NCBI GenBank assembly: GCA_013298845.1
Contig: JAAFJN010000011.1
Span: 100,683-164,682, forward strand
DNA from: Chitinophagales bacterium
GTDB taxonomy: Bacteria; Bacteroidota; Bacteroidia; Chitinophagales; Saprospiraceae
Length of the DNA stretch: 64,000 nt
Direction of reading: 5' to 3'
The notes beneath the pieces were generated by a model. It was not told the DNA's origin. It did not search any database and worked only from the letters and a program-made list of their open reading frames with translations. Below are positions 33,591 through 44,933 of this stretch, one piece after another (the first letter of the stretch is position 1; the number at the start of each line of letters is the position of its first letter). Position numbers and translations under genes: made by a program.

Positions 33591-34106
33591 CTACAACTTT
33601 GTCCCCTTAATAAGTTTGTCAAAATCGCTTTCGTAGTCGCGGTCCTGAATGACTCGGTATTTTTCAAATTCGCCCTCGGCTTTTAGTTTGGCTTCGAGCA
33701 TGGTTATAGAACCCAGATTTTTGCCCTGTTTTAAGCGCTCATCGTCGAGGACAAAACCTTTGATGATAAATTCGTTCAGCGTTTGGGTGGCCCATTTCCT
33801 GAAATCAGTGGCCTGAACGGAGTTGACGCGGTAGCCAACGGCCAATACGGCCTCCAGCCGATAGAACTGCGTTTGGTAGTTTTTACCGTCGTCGGCAGTT
33901 ATTTCCATTTTGGAAACAACTGCGGATTCACCTAACTCCCCCGTCTCGAAAATATTTTTTAAATGTTTGCTGACCGCAGGTACATTGACCCCAAACAACA
34001 AAGCCATCGCCTTTTGCGTGAGCCAAAAAGTGCCCTGGTTAAAATGCACCGATACCTGGCGGTCGGCAGCGGCATTGAATAAAAGGATGTTTTTTACTGG
34101 TTTCAT
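33591..34106 (-). pseudogene. RhuM-family protein with apparent internal deletion
   Basis: 171 residues from the ATG at 34106. The N-terminal about 125 residues match the RhuM (virulence protein/phage-like DNA-binding) family: FNAAADRQVSVHFNQGTFWLTQKAMALLFGV, then VSKHLKNIFETGEL, YRLEAVLAVGYRVNS and FRKWATQTLNEFIIKGFVLDDERLK. The last part (EGEFEKYRVIQDRDYESDFDKL) matches the very C-terminus of full-length RhuM proteins, which are about 330 residues long. The middle domain (normally starting FGKDYFDELL) is missing, replaced by about 14 residues. The frame is preserved, so a short protein may still be made. RhuM genes often occur in mobile or defence-related regions, in keeping with the neighbouring TIR cassette. 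Confidence 0.65.
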
Positions 34107-34174
34107 CGTACAATTTCTAAGGCAAAAGTAAAGCAAAAATATCGCTTAGTCCTGGAGGTATAAAAAAACCAACG

Positions 34175-34209
34175 AAAAAAGGGGCAATCTGCACCCGGCA
34201 GATTACCCC
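34175..34209 (-). terminator. Rho-independent terminator of katG
   Basis: On the minus strand the stem AGGGGTAATCTGC pairs with GCAGATTGCCCCT across a short loop and is followed by six T (34175-34180), 26 bases after the katG stop codon. Confidence 0.8.
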
Positions 34210-34235
34210 TCTTGTATCATGTTTTGAACCAAGAA

Positions 34236-36580
<2,345 letters not shown>

Positions 36581-36610
36581 TTTTTATGAGACCATTGGAA
36601 AAAACTATAT

Positions 36611-36681
36611 GGAGTGAAGAGTGTATAGTGAAAAGTGAATAGTGTAGAGTGAAGAATGAAAAGTGTTGAGTGTAGCGTGAA
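36611..36681. repeat. Degenerate 7-bp tandem repeat array
   Basis: About ten consecutive imperfect heptads (GGAGTGA, AGAGTGT, ATAGTGA, AAAGTGA, ATAGTGT and so on) fill part of the 347-base gap between katG and the DUF1684 gene. The period equals that of the CGAACAC arrays near 2.7 and 7.8 kb, but the unit sequence differs. Nothing else recognisable lies in this gap apart from the katG promoter region. Confidence 0.6.
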
Positions 36682-36820
36682 AAACGCGTAAATTTGCCCT
36701 GCTTAAGAAGTTAAATTAATTCACATTAGAATAAAATAAAAAACAAAAAGGTTTTTGGAAGACAACAACAAATTCAGAGGCTGTCTACTATTTAAAACCT
36801 TTGACATCACACCTTTTCAC

Positions 36821-37438
36821 ATGAAATTAGTCCCCTTATTTGCTTTAATCGCGGTACTTTTTGCGGCTTGTGCGCCCACCAAACCACTTTCTTTTTCGGA
36901 TGAAATTGCGCAGTACCGCACGGAAAAAATAAAAGCAACCATTGCCGGTGACCGCCACCCGCTGGATCCCGGCGATGAACAATGGCTGCGCTTTTATCCC
37001 GCTCAGGAAAAATACCGGGTCACCGCGCGATTTACGCCCGCGACCAACCCCAAAACTTTTGAAATGCCCACGTACAGCGGCGCCATCCGGGAATACCAGC
37101 CGTACGGAACGCTTACGTTCCCGCTCGACGGGCAGGAATACGTGCTTACCCTGTACCGCAACATGGCCTTGACCCAGGCCATTTACCGCGATTACCTTTT
37201 TATGCCCTTCAAAGATGCCACCAATGGCCAAGACACGTACAAAGGCGGCCGTTACCTGGATGTAAAAACGACCGATATTAAAAACGGCACCATGACGCTG
37301 GATTTTAACAAGGTATATAACCCCTGGTGCGCATACTCGGATGGGTATAATTGCCCGATTCCGCCCGCCGACAACCATTTAAAAATAGCCATTCCCGCCG
37401 GGGAAAAAACCTACGCCGGCGAGCGGAAATTGGAGTAA
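36821..37438 (+). CDS. DUF1684 lipoprotein
   Basis: A 205-residue protein from the ATG at 36821; a TTG at 36755 would add 22 non-signal-like residues. The N-terminus is a lipoprotein signal (KLVPLFALIAVLFAAC). The body matches DUF1684: FYPAQEKYRVTARF, then LTFPLDGQEYVLTLYRN, LFMPFKDATNGQDTYKGGRYLD and the characteristic end DFNKVYNPWCAYSDGYNCPIPPADNHL. The biochemical function is unknown; the family is conserved in Bacteroidota and Actinobacteria. Located at the envelope. Monocistronic, and convergent with the first of the three tandem T9SS genes. Confidence 0.85.
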   Translation: MKLVPLFALIAVLFAACAPTKPLSFSDEIAQYRTEKIKATIAGDRHPLDPGDEQWLRFYPAQEKYRVTARFTPATNPKTFEMPTYSGAIREYQPYGTLTFPLDGQEYVLTLYRNMALTQAIYRDYLFMPFKDATNGQDTYKGGRYLDVKTTDIKNGTMTLDFNKVYNPWCAYSDGYNCPIPPADNHLKIAIPAGEKTYAGERKLE

Positions 37439-37450
37439 TTGTTGTTGAAT

Positions 37451-38773
37451 TTATTCCCACTGCACCCGTTCGCTCACCGTCGCGCCATTTTCCAACTGCA
37501 AGCGCAGCACGTAGGTACCGCTGGGCAGGTTGTTGCGGTGCAGGTGCAGCACGTTGCTGCCCTCGGTGGCGATATTCATAACCAATCGGCCTTGCAGGTC
37601 GTACAATTCCGCCAGTTGGATATTTTGCTCCGTGCGGGCGCGCAGGTACGCGAGGGCGGGGTTGGGCGCCAGTTCTACCAGCGCTTTTTCGGCGTTGGGT
37701 TGCGTGATGGAGGAAATCATCGAGTAATAATACTGCTCCATTGAGGTTAACGCATTTACGGCTGTTGTATCGGCCCCATCGTAATACGAAATTCGATCAA
37801 CGTAGTCCTCCTGCAAAAAATCAATTTTACGGGCAAAAACAATCACCGAATTCTCGTTGGTTATTTGGGATGTTGCAAATACCAACCGGTCTTCCGAATC
37901 ATAAACGTAATCGGTTTGAATATTTCCCTCCCAATCTCCGTTCATTTGGTTCCAGTTGAATCCCCAATGTTGCGTCCTTAGTTCACTGATTGGATCAAAA
38001 ACTTCAACAGTTTTTACTTCAGGTATCCAATCAGGAGCCACCTGCGTCGCTCTGGTAGTGATAATCGTGTCAGGGCGATATTCGGTGATGTAACGTAATA
38101 AATTGGTAATCCCGCCGAGGAAACTAATATATTCATTGTATTCTAAAATTTCCCGTTGCTGAGCGTCATATTCATAAGTAATAGTAGATTGACTCGATAA
38201 AATCTCCCCGGAAAAAGTTTCACGTTGGTATTTTTTTATCAAACTTGTTCCCGGAACTAAATCGTTTCTTTGAACATAGTTTGGATCAAAATTGCCGTTG
38301 TCGTATCGAAAATACGCCCGAACAGAATCCGTGACCATAGGAAAATCTGAATTATAATAAAAGTAAGTCAGATTCACGGGAATAGACGGGACATTAGGCA
38401 AAAATGTAGCCTCTTCGCTGTAAATAAGCCGGTTTTGATCGTCGTATGCATACTTTAAATCGTATATGGATGAGGGTTCTCCATCGGTTGTCAGAATGAA
38501 AGCTTTGAGCAAGGTTGTATCACCCAAATAAGTGAACAAAATACGCGACGAAAGGTAAGGGGTACCAGTATTAAGTGATGCAGTACTTAAAATAGAATCC
38601 AATTGCAATTCCACAAAATTACGCGACTGCACTTGGGGTAACCCGGAAACGGATAAATGTTTCAAAATGCCAGAAACATTGTGATGATCAGATTGCGGCA
38701 TCACTAATGGAGATTGGGCCATAACATGGACCGAAAACAATAAAAACGAGCAATAAATAGAAAATTTTTTCAT
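37451..38773 (-). CDS. T9SS type A cargo protein, tandem paralogue 1
   Basis: A 440-residue secreted protein. The N-terminus is MKKFSIYCSFLLFSVHVMAQ (signal peptide), followed by a conserved QSRNFVELQLDSILST stretch. The middle holds several Y-D-x-x-x-R pieces (YDDQNRLIYSEE, YDAQQREILEYNE, YDSEDRLVFATSQ), reminiscent of YD/RHS-like beta repeats. The last about 95 residues end in a T9SS type A sorting domain: ELAPNPALAYLRA, LAELYDLQGRLVM, LPSGTYVLRLQLENG. It would be exported and surface-anchored; function unknown. Two further copies lie directly upstream on the same strand, nearly identical at both ends but diverged in the middle. Confidence 0.8.
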   Translation of the reverse strand: MKKFSIYCSFLLFSVHVMAQSPLVMPQSDHHNVSGILKHLSVSGLPQVQSRNFVELQLDSILSTASLNTGTPYLSSRILFTYLGDTTLLKAFILTTDGEPSSIYDLKYAYDDQNRLIYSEEATFLPNVPSIPVNLTYFYYNSDFPMVTDSVRAYFRYDNGNFDPNYVQRNDLVPGTSLIKKYQRETFSGEILSSQSTITYEYDAQQREILEYNEYISFLGGITNLLRYITEYRPDTIITTRATQVAPDWIPEVKTVEVFDPISELRTQHWGFNWNQMNGDWEGNIQTDYVYDSEDRLVFATSQITNENSVIVFARKIDFLQEDYVDRISYYDGADTTAVNALTSMEQYYYSMISSITQPNAEKALVELAPNPALAYLRARTEQNIQLAELYDLQGRLVMNIATEGSNVLHLHRNNLPSGTYVLRLQLENGATVSERVQWE

Positions 38774-38853
38774 TGAAATAAATTTAAGAAATAAAATAGT
38801 ATTTGTTAATACTTGATATATAGCACCGTACGGCTACTATTAACCTAAAAAAA

Positions 38854-40182
38854 CTATTCCCACTGCACCCGTTCGCTCACCGTCGCGCCATTTTCCAACT
38901 GCAAGCGCAGCACGTAAGTACCACCGGGCAGGTTGTTGCGGTGCAGGTGCAGCACGTTGGTGCCCTCGGTGGCGATATTCATGACCAATCGGCCTTGCAG
39001 GTCGTACAATTCCGCCAGTTGGATATTTTGCTCCGTGCGGGCGCGCAGGTACGTGTGGGCCGGGTTAGGTGCCAGTTCTACCAGCGCTTTTTCGGCGTTG
39101 GGTTGCGTGGTGGTGGAAGTCATCGAATAATAGTATTGACTAAGGGCGTTTAAAGCCGAAGTAACTGTTGTATCAACGTCATTATAATAAGTAATCCGAT
39201 CAACGTAACCTTCCTGTACATAATCGGTGACCACAGTAAAATATAAAGGTGCGTTTTCGTAATAAATTCTTGTTTGTGTGAGCACCAACTGATTGTCGGC
39301 ATCATAGGTGTAATTAATCATAATAGTCTCTTGCCAGTCTTGCGCCGCTCCATTCCATTCATATCCCCAATTTTGGGTGTGGCTGGTACTGATCGGATCA
39401 AGAACCCAGACACTTTTAAAGCCGGGCATCCACCCCCCAGAGGCTAATTGTGTCTCATTTCTGGTAACGGTGGTATCGGAAAGATATTCGGTGATATTGC
39501 GGTTTAAAGACACCGACCCACTTGGGAGGTTGATATTTTCATTGTATTGCAAAATCTTTCGTTGTTGAGCATCGTATTCGCAAGTGACATTAAATCGATG
39601 AAAAACAACGCTATTCATAAAGGTTTCCCTTTGATAACTTTTTGTGAGGCTTGTACCCGGAACTAAATTATAATCTTCAAAAAAATTGGGGGATAAAACA
39701 CCATTTTCATCTTTAAAATACACTCGAATGGAATCATATACCGTCGGATAGACCGGATTATAATAGTAAAATGATACCCTTACGGTACTCGGCAGACCAC
39801 CCGCCATTAAAAAAACTTCTTCCACGTAAGAAACCCTATTTTGAGCGTCGTACCCCGATGTTTGCTCGTAGCCACCGGTTAGTTCACCGGTTGATGACAA
39901 AGAAAAATTTTGAAGCAGCGTAGTATCTCCACGATAAGTATATAGGGTACGTGCGGAAGTATAAGGAGTACCATTTTCAAACATGGTACTTAAAATAGAA
40001 TCCAGTTGCAATTCCACAAAATTGCGCGACTGCACCGGGCGAAACACAGTCCCGACAGATGGGTTATTTTGTAAAAAATGGGGCACATTGAGGCTGTCAA
40101 ATGGTGGCACAGGCAATGAAGATTGGGCCATAATGTGGACCGAAAACAATAAAAACGAGCAATAAATAGAAAATTTTTTCAT
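38854..40182 (-). CDS. T9SS type A cargo protein, tandem paralogue 2
   Basis: A 442-residue paralogue of its neighbours. The signal peptide is almost identical to that of paralogue 1 (one residue differs, HIMAQ for HVMAQ), the QSRNFVELQLDSILST segment is kept, and the last about 95 residues carry only a handful of changes. The middle has the same architecture (YDAQNRVSYVEE, YDAQQRKILQYNE, YDADNQLVLTQT) but many substitutions. The 80-base spacer following its 5' end is nearly identical to that before paralogue 1, so this pair arose by recent tandem duplication. T9SS export and surface attachment expected; ligand or role unknown. Confidence 0.8.
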   Translation of the reverse strand: MKKFSIYCSFLLFSVHIMAQSSLPVPPFDSLNVPHFLQNNPSVGTVFRPVQSRNFVELQLDSILSTMFENGTPYTSARTLYTYRGDTTLLQNFSLSSTGELTGGYEQTSGYDAQNRVSYVEEVFLMAGGLPSTVRVSFYYYNPVYPTVYDSIRVYFKDENGVLSPNFFEDYNLVPGTSLTKSYQRETFMNSVVFHRFNVTCEYDAQQRKILQYNENINLPSGSVSLNRNITEYLSDTTVTRNETQLASGGWMPGFKSVWVLDPISTSHTQNWGYEWNGAAQDWQETIMINYTYDADNQLVLTQTRIYYENAPLYFTVVTDYVQEGYVDRITYYNDVDTTVTSALNALSQYYYSMTSTTTQPNAEKALVELAPNPAHTYLRARTEQNIQLAELYDLQGRLVMNIATEGTNVLHLHRNNLPGGTYVLRLQLENGATVSERVQWE

Positions 40183-40262
40183 TGAAATAAATTTAATAAA
40201 TAAAATAGCATTTGTTAATACTTGATATATAGCACCGTACGGCTATTATTAACCTGAATAAA

Positions 40263-41585
40263 CTATTTCCACTGCACCCGTTCGCTCACCGTCGCGCCAT
40301 TTTCCAACTGCAAGCGCAGCACGTAAGTGCCACCGGGCAGGTTGTTGCGGTGCAGGTGCAGCACGTTGGTGCCCTCGGTGGCGATATTCATGACCAATCG
40401 GCCTTGCAGGTCGTACAATTCCGCCAGTTGGATATTTTGCTCCGTGCGGGCGCGCAGGTACGCGAGGGCGGGGTTGGGCGCCAGTTCTACCAGCGGTGTT
40501 TCGGCGTTGGGTTGCGTGGTTGATGATGGCATGGCGTAGTAGAATTGCTCCGTTGCATACACCGTAGAATCGCCGTAATAAAACGTATAACGTACGTTTT
40601 TGTCAATGTAATTGTCTTGTACGTAGTTGGTTTTAATACCCGATTTTACCCAAAAAACGCCGTCAAGATAGGAGGCTAACACTTCATATTCTTTCCGGTT
40701 ATCTGCATCGTAAGTAAAAACATACTCACGATACGGTACCCATTCCTGTTGGCTACCTGACCAGTTAAACCAATTATCTTTTTGAAGTAATGTCGTTCCG
40801 GGATAAAATTCTTTTTCGTACTTATGACGCAAATTCCAAATCGGGCTACCCTCTCCCTTGCTTTCAGTAACAGCCACCGAAGCATTCGTTGAGTAACTTG
40901 TGGATATGCGATAATATTCAGTGTTGTCGTTGACAATATCAATTTGCTCTGTCAACTGCATTACCTCACGTTCTTGCGCATCGTACTCATAATTCAGCGT
41001 TTTTTGTGAAATTTCAACTCCATTAAGGTCGGTCTTTTGAGTCCATCCTGATAACAGGGCTGTACCAGGTATCAAAAAATAGTCTTCTTCTATCACGAAA
41101 TTCAGGAGGTTATCCATACTTTGCCAATTCTCCACTTTGGATTTAATTACAGAAGGATAATTGGGGTAATATTCGTATTGGCTAACGTGAGAATTTGTCC
41201 AACCTCCCGTCCCGGAAATCTTTATGACCTCCTCATAAACAATAAGATTCAAAGGATTATACACTAATTTGGTAAAATATTCGTCTGAATCGCTATCTCC
41301 TACCCTATAAAAACTGTTAATCAATGTAGTATCTCCTGAGTAAGAATACAAGAACCGTTTATCCACATCAGACTGCCCAACAGTGTCAAAAAGGGTGTAG
41401 ATAATAGAATCCAGTTGCAACTCCACAAAATTGCGCGACTGCACCGGGCGCAAATGAGCAGACAACGGATGATTGGAAAAACCGGGTACGGTTTTGTCAT
41501 CATCTTGCGGATGAATTAATGGTAATTGCCCAAAAGACGGGTGTGCGAAGAAGCCGAAAACCCAATAAATAAAGATTTTTTTCAT
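40263..41585 (-). CDS. T9SS type A cargo protein, tandem paralogue 3
   Basis: A 440-residue protein from the ATG at 41585; a longer reading to 41636 merely adds a hydrophobic stretch. The signal peptide (KKIFIYWVFGFFAHPSFGQ) and middle are the most diverged of the three, but the QSRNFVELQLDSII segment and the C-terminal type A domain (ELAPNPALAYLRA, LPGGTYVLRLQLENG) are nearly identical to the others, also at DNA level over roughly the last 240 bases of each gene. That pattern suggests gene conversion or selection holding the 3' ends constant. Middle repeats include YDAQEREVMQLTE and YDADNRKEYEVLA. Function unknown. Confidence 0.8.
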   Translation of the reverse strand: MKKIFIYWVFGFFAHPSFGQLPLIHPQDDDKTVPGFSNHPLSAHLRPVQSRNFVELQLDSIIYTLFDTVGQSDVDKRFLYSYSGDTTLINSFYRVGDSDSDEYFTKLVYNPLNLIVYEEVIKISGTGGWTNSHVSQYEYYPNYPSVIKSKVENWQSMDNLLNFVIEEDYFLIPGTALLSGWTQKTDLNGVEISQKTLNYEYDAQEREVMQLTEQIDIVNDNTEYYRISTSYSTNASVAVTESKGEGSPIWNLRHKYEKEFYPGTTLLQKDNWFNWSGSQQEWVPYREYVFTYDADNRKEYEVLASYLDGVFWVKSGIKTNYVQDNYIDKNVRYTFYYGDSTVYATEQFYYAMPSSTTQPNAETPLVELAPNPALAYLRARTEQNIQLAELYDLQGRLVMNIATEGTNVLHLHRNNLPGGTYVLRLQLENGATVSERVQWK

Positions 41586-41656
41586 AAAAAAAAGATTGTG
41601 TAAAAAGAAGATACAAACATAAACCCAAAAATCCACAACAACCTTTTTTTAACATA

Positions 41657-42463
41657 TCAACCACCCAACCGCCGTTCCAGCACCAACCAATAATGGTCAC
41701 TGCCACCCGCCCAAAACCACCCCGATGTCCGTTGTTCTAAACGACCCAAAACCGACAATAAACCGGGAAAACGGGCCATAAGCGGGTCTAAATAAGAAGG
41801 TGGCACCCAAAAACCAATGGGCTGAACTGTTTTTACGGTAAATTGTGGGAACAACCGCGCCATTTCGGCGGGCGAATAATACCAGGTATCCACGGTGGTA
41901 TCAGCGTCGAGGCGGGCAGATACCGGACCGCGCGACCACCGCCGAAAAGCAGTGCGCCATTGACCTTTGAGCAAAAAATACAGGGTTTCCCACCAGCAAA
42001 AACGGCCAATCATCACCACCATCAGCCGGGCACCGGGCCGTAATACACCGGCGGCATCTTTATTGAGTTGGGACATAGCCCGGGGCGAAAGGCAGTTAAG
42101 GCCCCCAAAATTGGAAAAAACGGCCTCAAACGGCCCGGATTCGTTGGCCTGCGCCAAATCGGTACTCAACTGACCGGCATCGGCGCGAAAAACCTTGATG
42201 CGCCCCGCCAAACCCGCCCGCTGTACGTGTTGGCGGGTCACTTCCAGCATGTTTTCGGAAATATCAGTGGCCAATACCCGTTCGTAAACTTCGGCCAGCC
42301 AAACGGCATCTACGCCGGTACCACAATTGAGTTCCAACACGGTTCCGCCGCTCCCCGGTAGTAACCCGGCAAAATACCGCACCCGCGCACGTTGCAACCG
42401 CCCAGTGGCAGTTTCGGTGAACGTACGATCATATTCGTGGGCAATGGCGTCAAAAGCGGGCAT
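41657..42463 (-). CDS. Class I SAM-dependent methyltransferase
   Basis: A 268-residue protein from the ATG at 42463; a GTG at 42481 would add six residues inside the tRNA terminator hairpin, so I prefer the inner start. A Rossmann methyltransferase core is visible: motif I VLELNCGTGVDAVWLA (near 42-57), motif II VLATDISENML, motif near KVFRADAGQL, and motif IV-like FEAVFSNFGGLNCL. The C-terminal half is less conserved and includes a hydrophobic segment around RFCWWETLYFLLKG. The substrate cannot be predicted. It lies directly downstream of the tRNA-Gly gene on the same strand with a terminator-like hairpin between them. Confidence 0.8.
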   Translation of the reverse strand: MPAFDAIAHEYDRTFTETATGRLQRARVRYFAGLLPGSGGTVLELNCGTGVDAVWLAEVYERVLATDISENMLEVTRQHVQRAGLAGRIKVFRADAGQLSTDLAQANESGPFEAVFSNFGGLNCLSPRAMSQLNKDAAGVLRPGARLMVVMIGRFCWWETLYFLLKGQWRTAFRRWSRGPVSARLDADTTVDTWYYSPAEMARLFPQFTVKTVQPIGFWVPPSYLDPLMARFPGLLSVLGRLEQRTSGWFWAGGSDHYWLVLERRLGG

Positions 42464-42470
42464 AAACGAC

Positions 42471-42498
42471 AAAAGCCCCACCGTAAGGTGAGGCTTTT
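42471..42498 (-). terminator. Terminator hairpin after tRNA-Gly, abutting the methyltransferase start
   Basis: On the minus strand AAAAGCCTCACC pairs with GGTGGGGCTTTT across a four-base loop, with a short T-run at the 3' side. It lies between the tRNA 3' end (42501) and the methyltransferase start (42463), so it would end tRNA transcription or attenuate read-through. Confidence 0.6.
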
Positions 42499-42500
42499 AG

Positions 42501-42573
<73 letters not shown>

Positions 42574-42705
42574 AATTTTGATTGATTAAAACACTGTGTT
42601 TCTCCCAATTGCGCGGCAAAGATACATACACCGTTTCCGGCTGTGCAAGTTTTTCGAAAACTTTTTTTGAAAAAAAATCAAAAAAAGTTTCCGACCGATG
42701 ATAAC

Positions 42706-44778
42706 TTATTGATTACCAACACTTTTCTCCAAAATTCTTTTATACTTAAAATAGGTTTCAATTTGCGAACGAATGGGAATATCGGTGGCGACCTTGCGGT
42801 ACTCGTTCATGTTATAGCGGTCAATAATCCGCGCCCGAACGTTGTCGGACAACTGTAATTGCAAAATATCGAGGATTTCCTGCTTCAATTCAGGGTCGTA
42901 AATCGGGAATGCCGTTTCGATGCGGTAACTAAGGTTGCGCTCCATCCAATCGGCACTGGACAAATATACTTCTTCCTGTCCGCCGTTGTGAAAGACCATC
43001 ACGCGGGCGTGTTCGAGGAAGCGATCCACAATACTAATCACCTCAATGTTTTCGCTGAAGCCTTTGAGGCCCGGAATCAGGCAGCAGATGCCGCGAATAA
43101 TCAATTGTATTTTCACCCCGGCATTGGAAGCGGCGTACAGTTTTTGCATCATGTCGTGGTCTTCCAAACTGTTGAGTTTGATAATCATGGAAGCGGGATG
43201 GCCTTTTTTAGCGGCGGCAATTTCGCGGTCAATTAAGGCGTACAGTCCGGGCCGGAGGTTGTGTTTGCCCACGAGCAGGTGTTCGAACTTTATATCCTCG
43301 GTTTGAATATTTTCCAAAATTCTAAACACCTGGCTAATGTCAGAAATAAGTCGGCTATCTACGGTAAACAAACCAAAATCGCCGTACACTTTAGCGGTAT
43401 CTTCGTGAAAATTGCCCGTACTGAGGTAGGCGTACATTTGCGCTTTGCCGTTTTCTTCGCGGCGCACGAGGGCCAGTTTGGAGTGTACTTTAAGGCCGGG
43501 GAACGAATAATACACCCTGGCCCCGGCTTTTTGCAACTTTTCGCCCCATTCGAGGTTGGCCGCCTCATCGAAGCGGGCTTTAATTTCAACAAACACCGCT
43601 ACCTGTTTGCCCATTTGAATAGCGCGCAGCAAAGCATTCACAATGCGGCTGTTTTTGGCCACGCGGTATTGAATCACTTTAATGTGCGTAACGGCGGGAT
43701 CATCGGCGGCTTTTTCAAAAAAGTCAATCACCGGATCGTAACGCTGATATGGCACGTGGATAAGGCGATCTTTTTCCCGAATAACGGCAAAAAGATCCTC
43801 CGCATCGGTCAGCACCGGATGCGGCAGGGGCGGAATACTTTTATACCGGAGGTGCGATAAACCAAAATCGGGGAATTTGAAAAAGTCGAAATTATTGTGG
43901 TAGCGGCCTTCGGGGAGCATTTCGTTTTTGCCCAACTCGAAGGTATCCTGCAAATAAGTGAGCATATCCACCGGCAATTCGCGGTCGTACACAAAACGGC
44001 TCGGTGGCCCCACCTGCCTTTTTTGCAAACTGGCTTTTACCTTTTGCATCAGGTCACCGGAGTACTCATCGTCAATGTAGAGTTCGGCGTCGCGGGTGAG
44101 TTTGATGGAATAGGTGTCGGTGATTTTGTACCCGGGAAACAACAGAGAAACGTTGTGCCGCACAATATCGTCGAGCATAATCAGGTCGTGGCGATTCCCT
44201 TCGGAGGGCAACTTCACAAAACGCGGAAACAAATCGGAGGGAATCCGCACAATGGCGAACGAACTTTCGAGCAACGGCTTTTTGCGGTCGCGCATGTGAA
44301 TGGCCAGGTAGATGCTGGCATTGGCCAAAAACGGCCGAATGCGTTTTTTGACCAGTAAAACGGGCATTACATAGGGCAGAAGGTTGTCGTTAAAGTAACT
44401 TTCGACCCAAGTCCGCTGCTCTTCGTTGAGTTCGAGGCGGCGCAGGATATTGATATGGTGGCGTTTAAGTTCGGGTACTATTTGTTGTTCAAAAATAGCC
44501 GAAAACTCTTCTTGCTGGCGGTTAACGGTCCGATACACTTCCCGCAGCAACTCGCCGGGATCAAAGTCGAGTTCGGCTTTGGTTTTACGGCCCGCTTTTT
44601 TGAGGTTGCGGATACTGGCCACCCGCACCCGAAAAAACTCATCGAGGTTAGAGGAGTAAATGGCGAGAAATTTTAACCGTTCCAGTAACGGCACGGCGGG
44701 GTCTTTGGCCTCCTGCAAAACGCGATAATTAAACGAAAGCCAGGAAAGGTCTCGGTGTATGCTGGGTATGTCGGACAT
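42706..44778 (-). CDS. ppk1: Polyphosphate kinase 1
   Basis: A 690-residue enzyme of the PPK1 family, which reversibly makes inorganic polyphosphate from ATP. The N-terminal domain begins with the typical HRDLSWLSFNYRVLQEA, followed by FLAIYSSNLDEFFRVRV. The head domain ends near residue 300. The C-terminal phospholipase-D-like catalytic halves contain IKVIQYRVAKNS with VFVEIKARFDE, the phospho-His motif KVHSKLAL, and later IRGICCLIPGLKG and SSADWMERNL with EVYL. Length and motif set are complete. No signal peptide; usually membrane-associated in the cytoplasm. Transcribed from the same strand as tRNA-Gly and divergent from dapB over about 155 bases. No adjacent ppx exopolyphosphatase is seen. 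Confidence 0.95.
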   Translation of the reverse strand: MSDIPSIHRDLSWLSFNYRVLQEAKDPAVPLLERLKFLAIYSSNLDEFFRVRVASIRNLKKAGRKTKAELDFDPGELLREVYRTVNRQQEEFSAIFEQQIVPELKRHHINILRRLELNEEQRTWVESYFNDNLLPYVMPVLLVKKRIRPFLANASIYLAIHMRDRKKPLLESSFAIVRIPSDLFPRFVKLPSEGNRHDLIMLDDIVRHNVSLLFPGYKITDTYSIKLTRDAELYIDDEYSGDLMQKVKASLQKRQVGPPSRFVYDRELPVDMLTYLQDTFELGKNEMLPEGRYHNNFDFFKFPDFGLSHLRYKSIPPLPHPVLTDAEDLFAVIREKDRLIHVPYQRYDPVIDFFEKAADDPAVTHIKVIQYRVAKNSRIVNALLRAIQMGKQVAVFVEIKARFDEAANLEWGEKLQKAGARVYYSFPGLKVHSKLALVRREENGKAQMYAYLSTGNFHEDTAKVYGDFGLFTVDSRLISDISQVFRILENIQTEDIKFEHLLVGKHNLRPGLYALIDREIAAAKKGHPASMIIKLNSLEDHDMMQKLYAASNAGVKIQLIIRGICCLIPGLKGFSENIEVISIVDRFLEHARVMVFHNGGQEEVYLSSADWMERNLSYRIETAFPIYDPELKQEILDILQLQLSDNVRARIIDRYNMNEYRKVATDIPIRSQIETYFKYKRILEKSVGNQ

Positions 44779-44884
44779 GCGTAATTTTGACTGATTAAAT
44801 TTAAAAACGCAAAAATGAAAGATTTACGGCTGTGTTTTGAATTTTTTAGATGAATTTTTTGTGTAGTAGCGAAAGGAGACGTTT

Positions 44885-44912
44885 TTGAGTAGCGTAAACA
44901 AACGTACCTTCG
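44885..44912 (+). promoter_or_regulatory. Putative dapB promoter
   Basis: TTG at 44885-44887 and TACCTTCG (one mismatch to TAnnTTTG) at 44905-44912 are separated by 17 bases, 21 bases upstream of the ATG at 44934. Confidence 0.45.
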
Positions 44913-44933
44913 CGCCAATTGAATCATTTTACA

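Noticed and set aside
37451..41585. Insertion-sequence expansion as the cause of the three tandem genes
   Set aside because: No transposase and no terminal inverted repeats around the units; the near-identical 80-base spacers fit simple tandem duplication.
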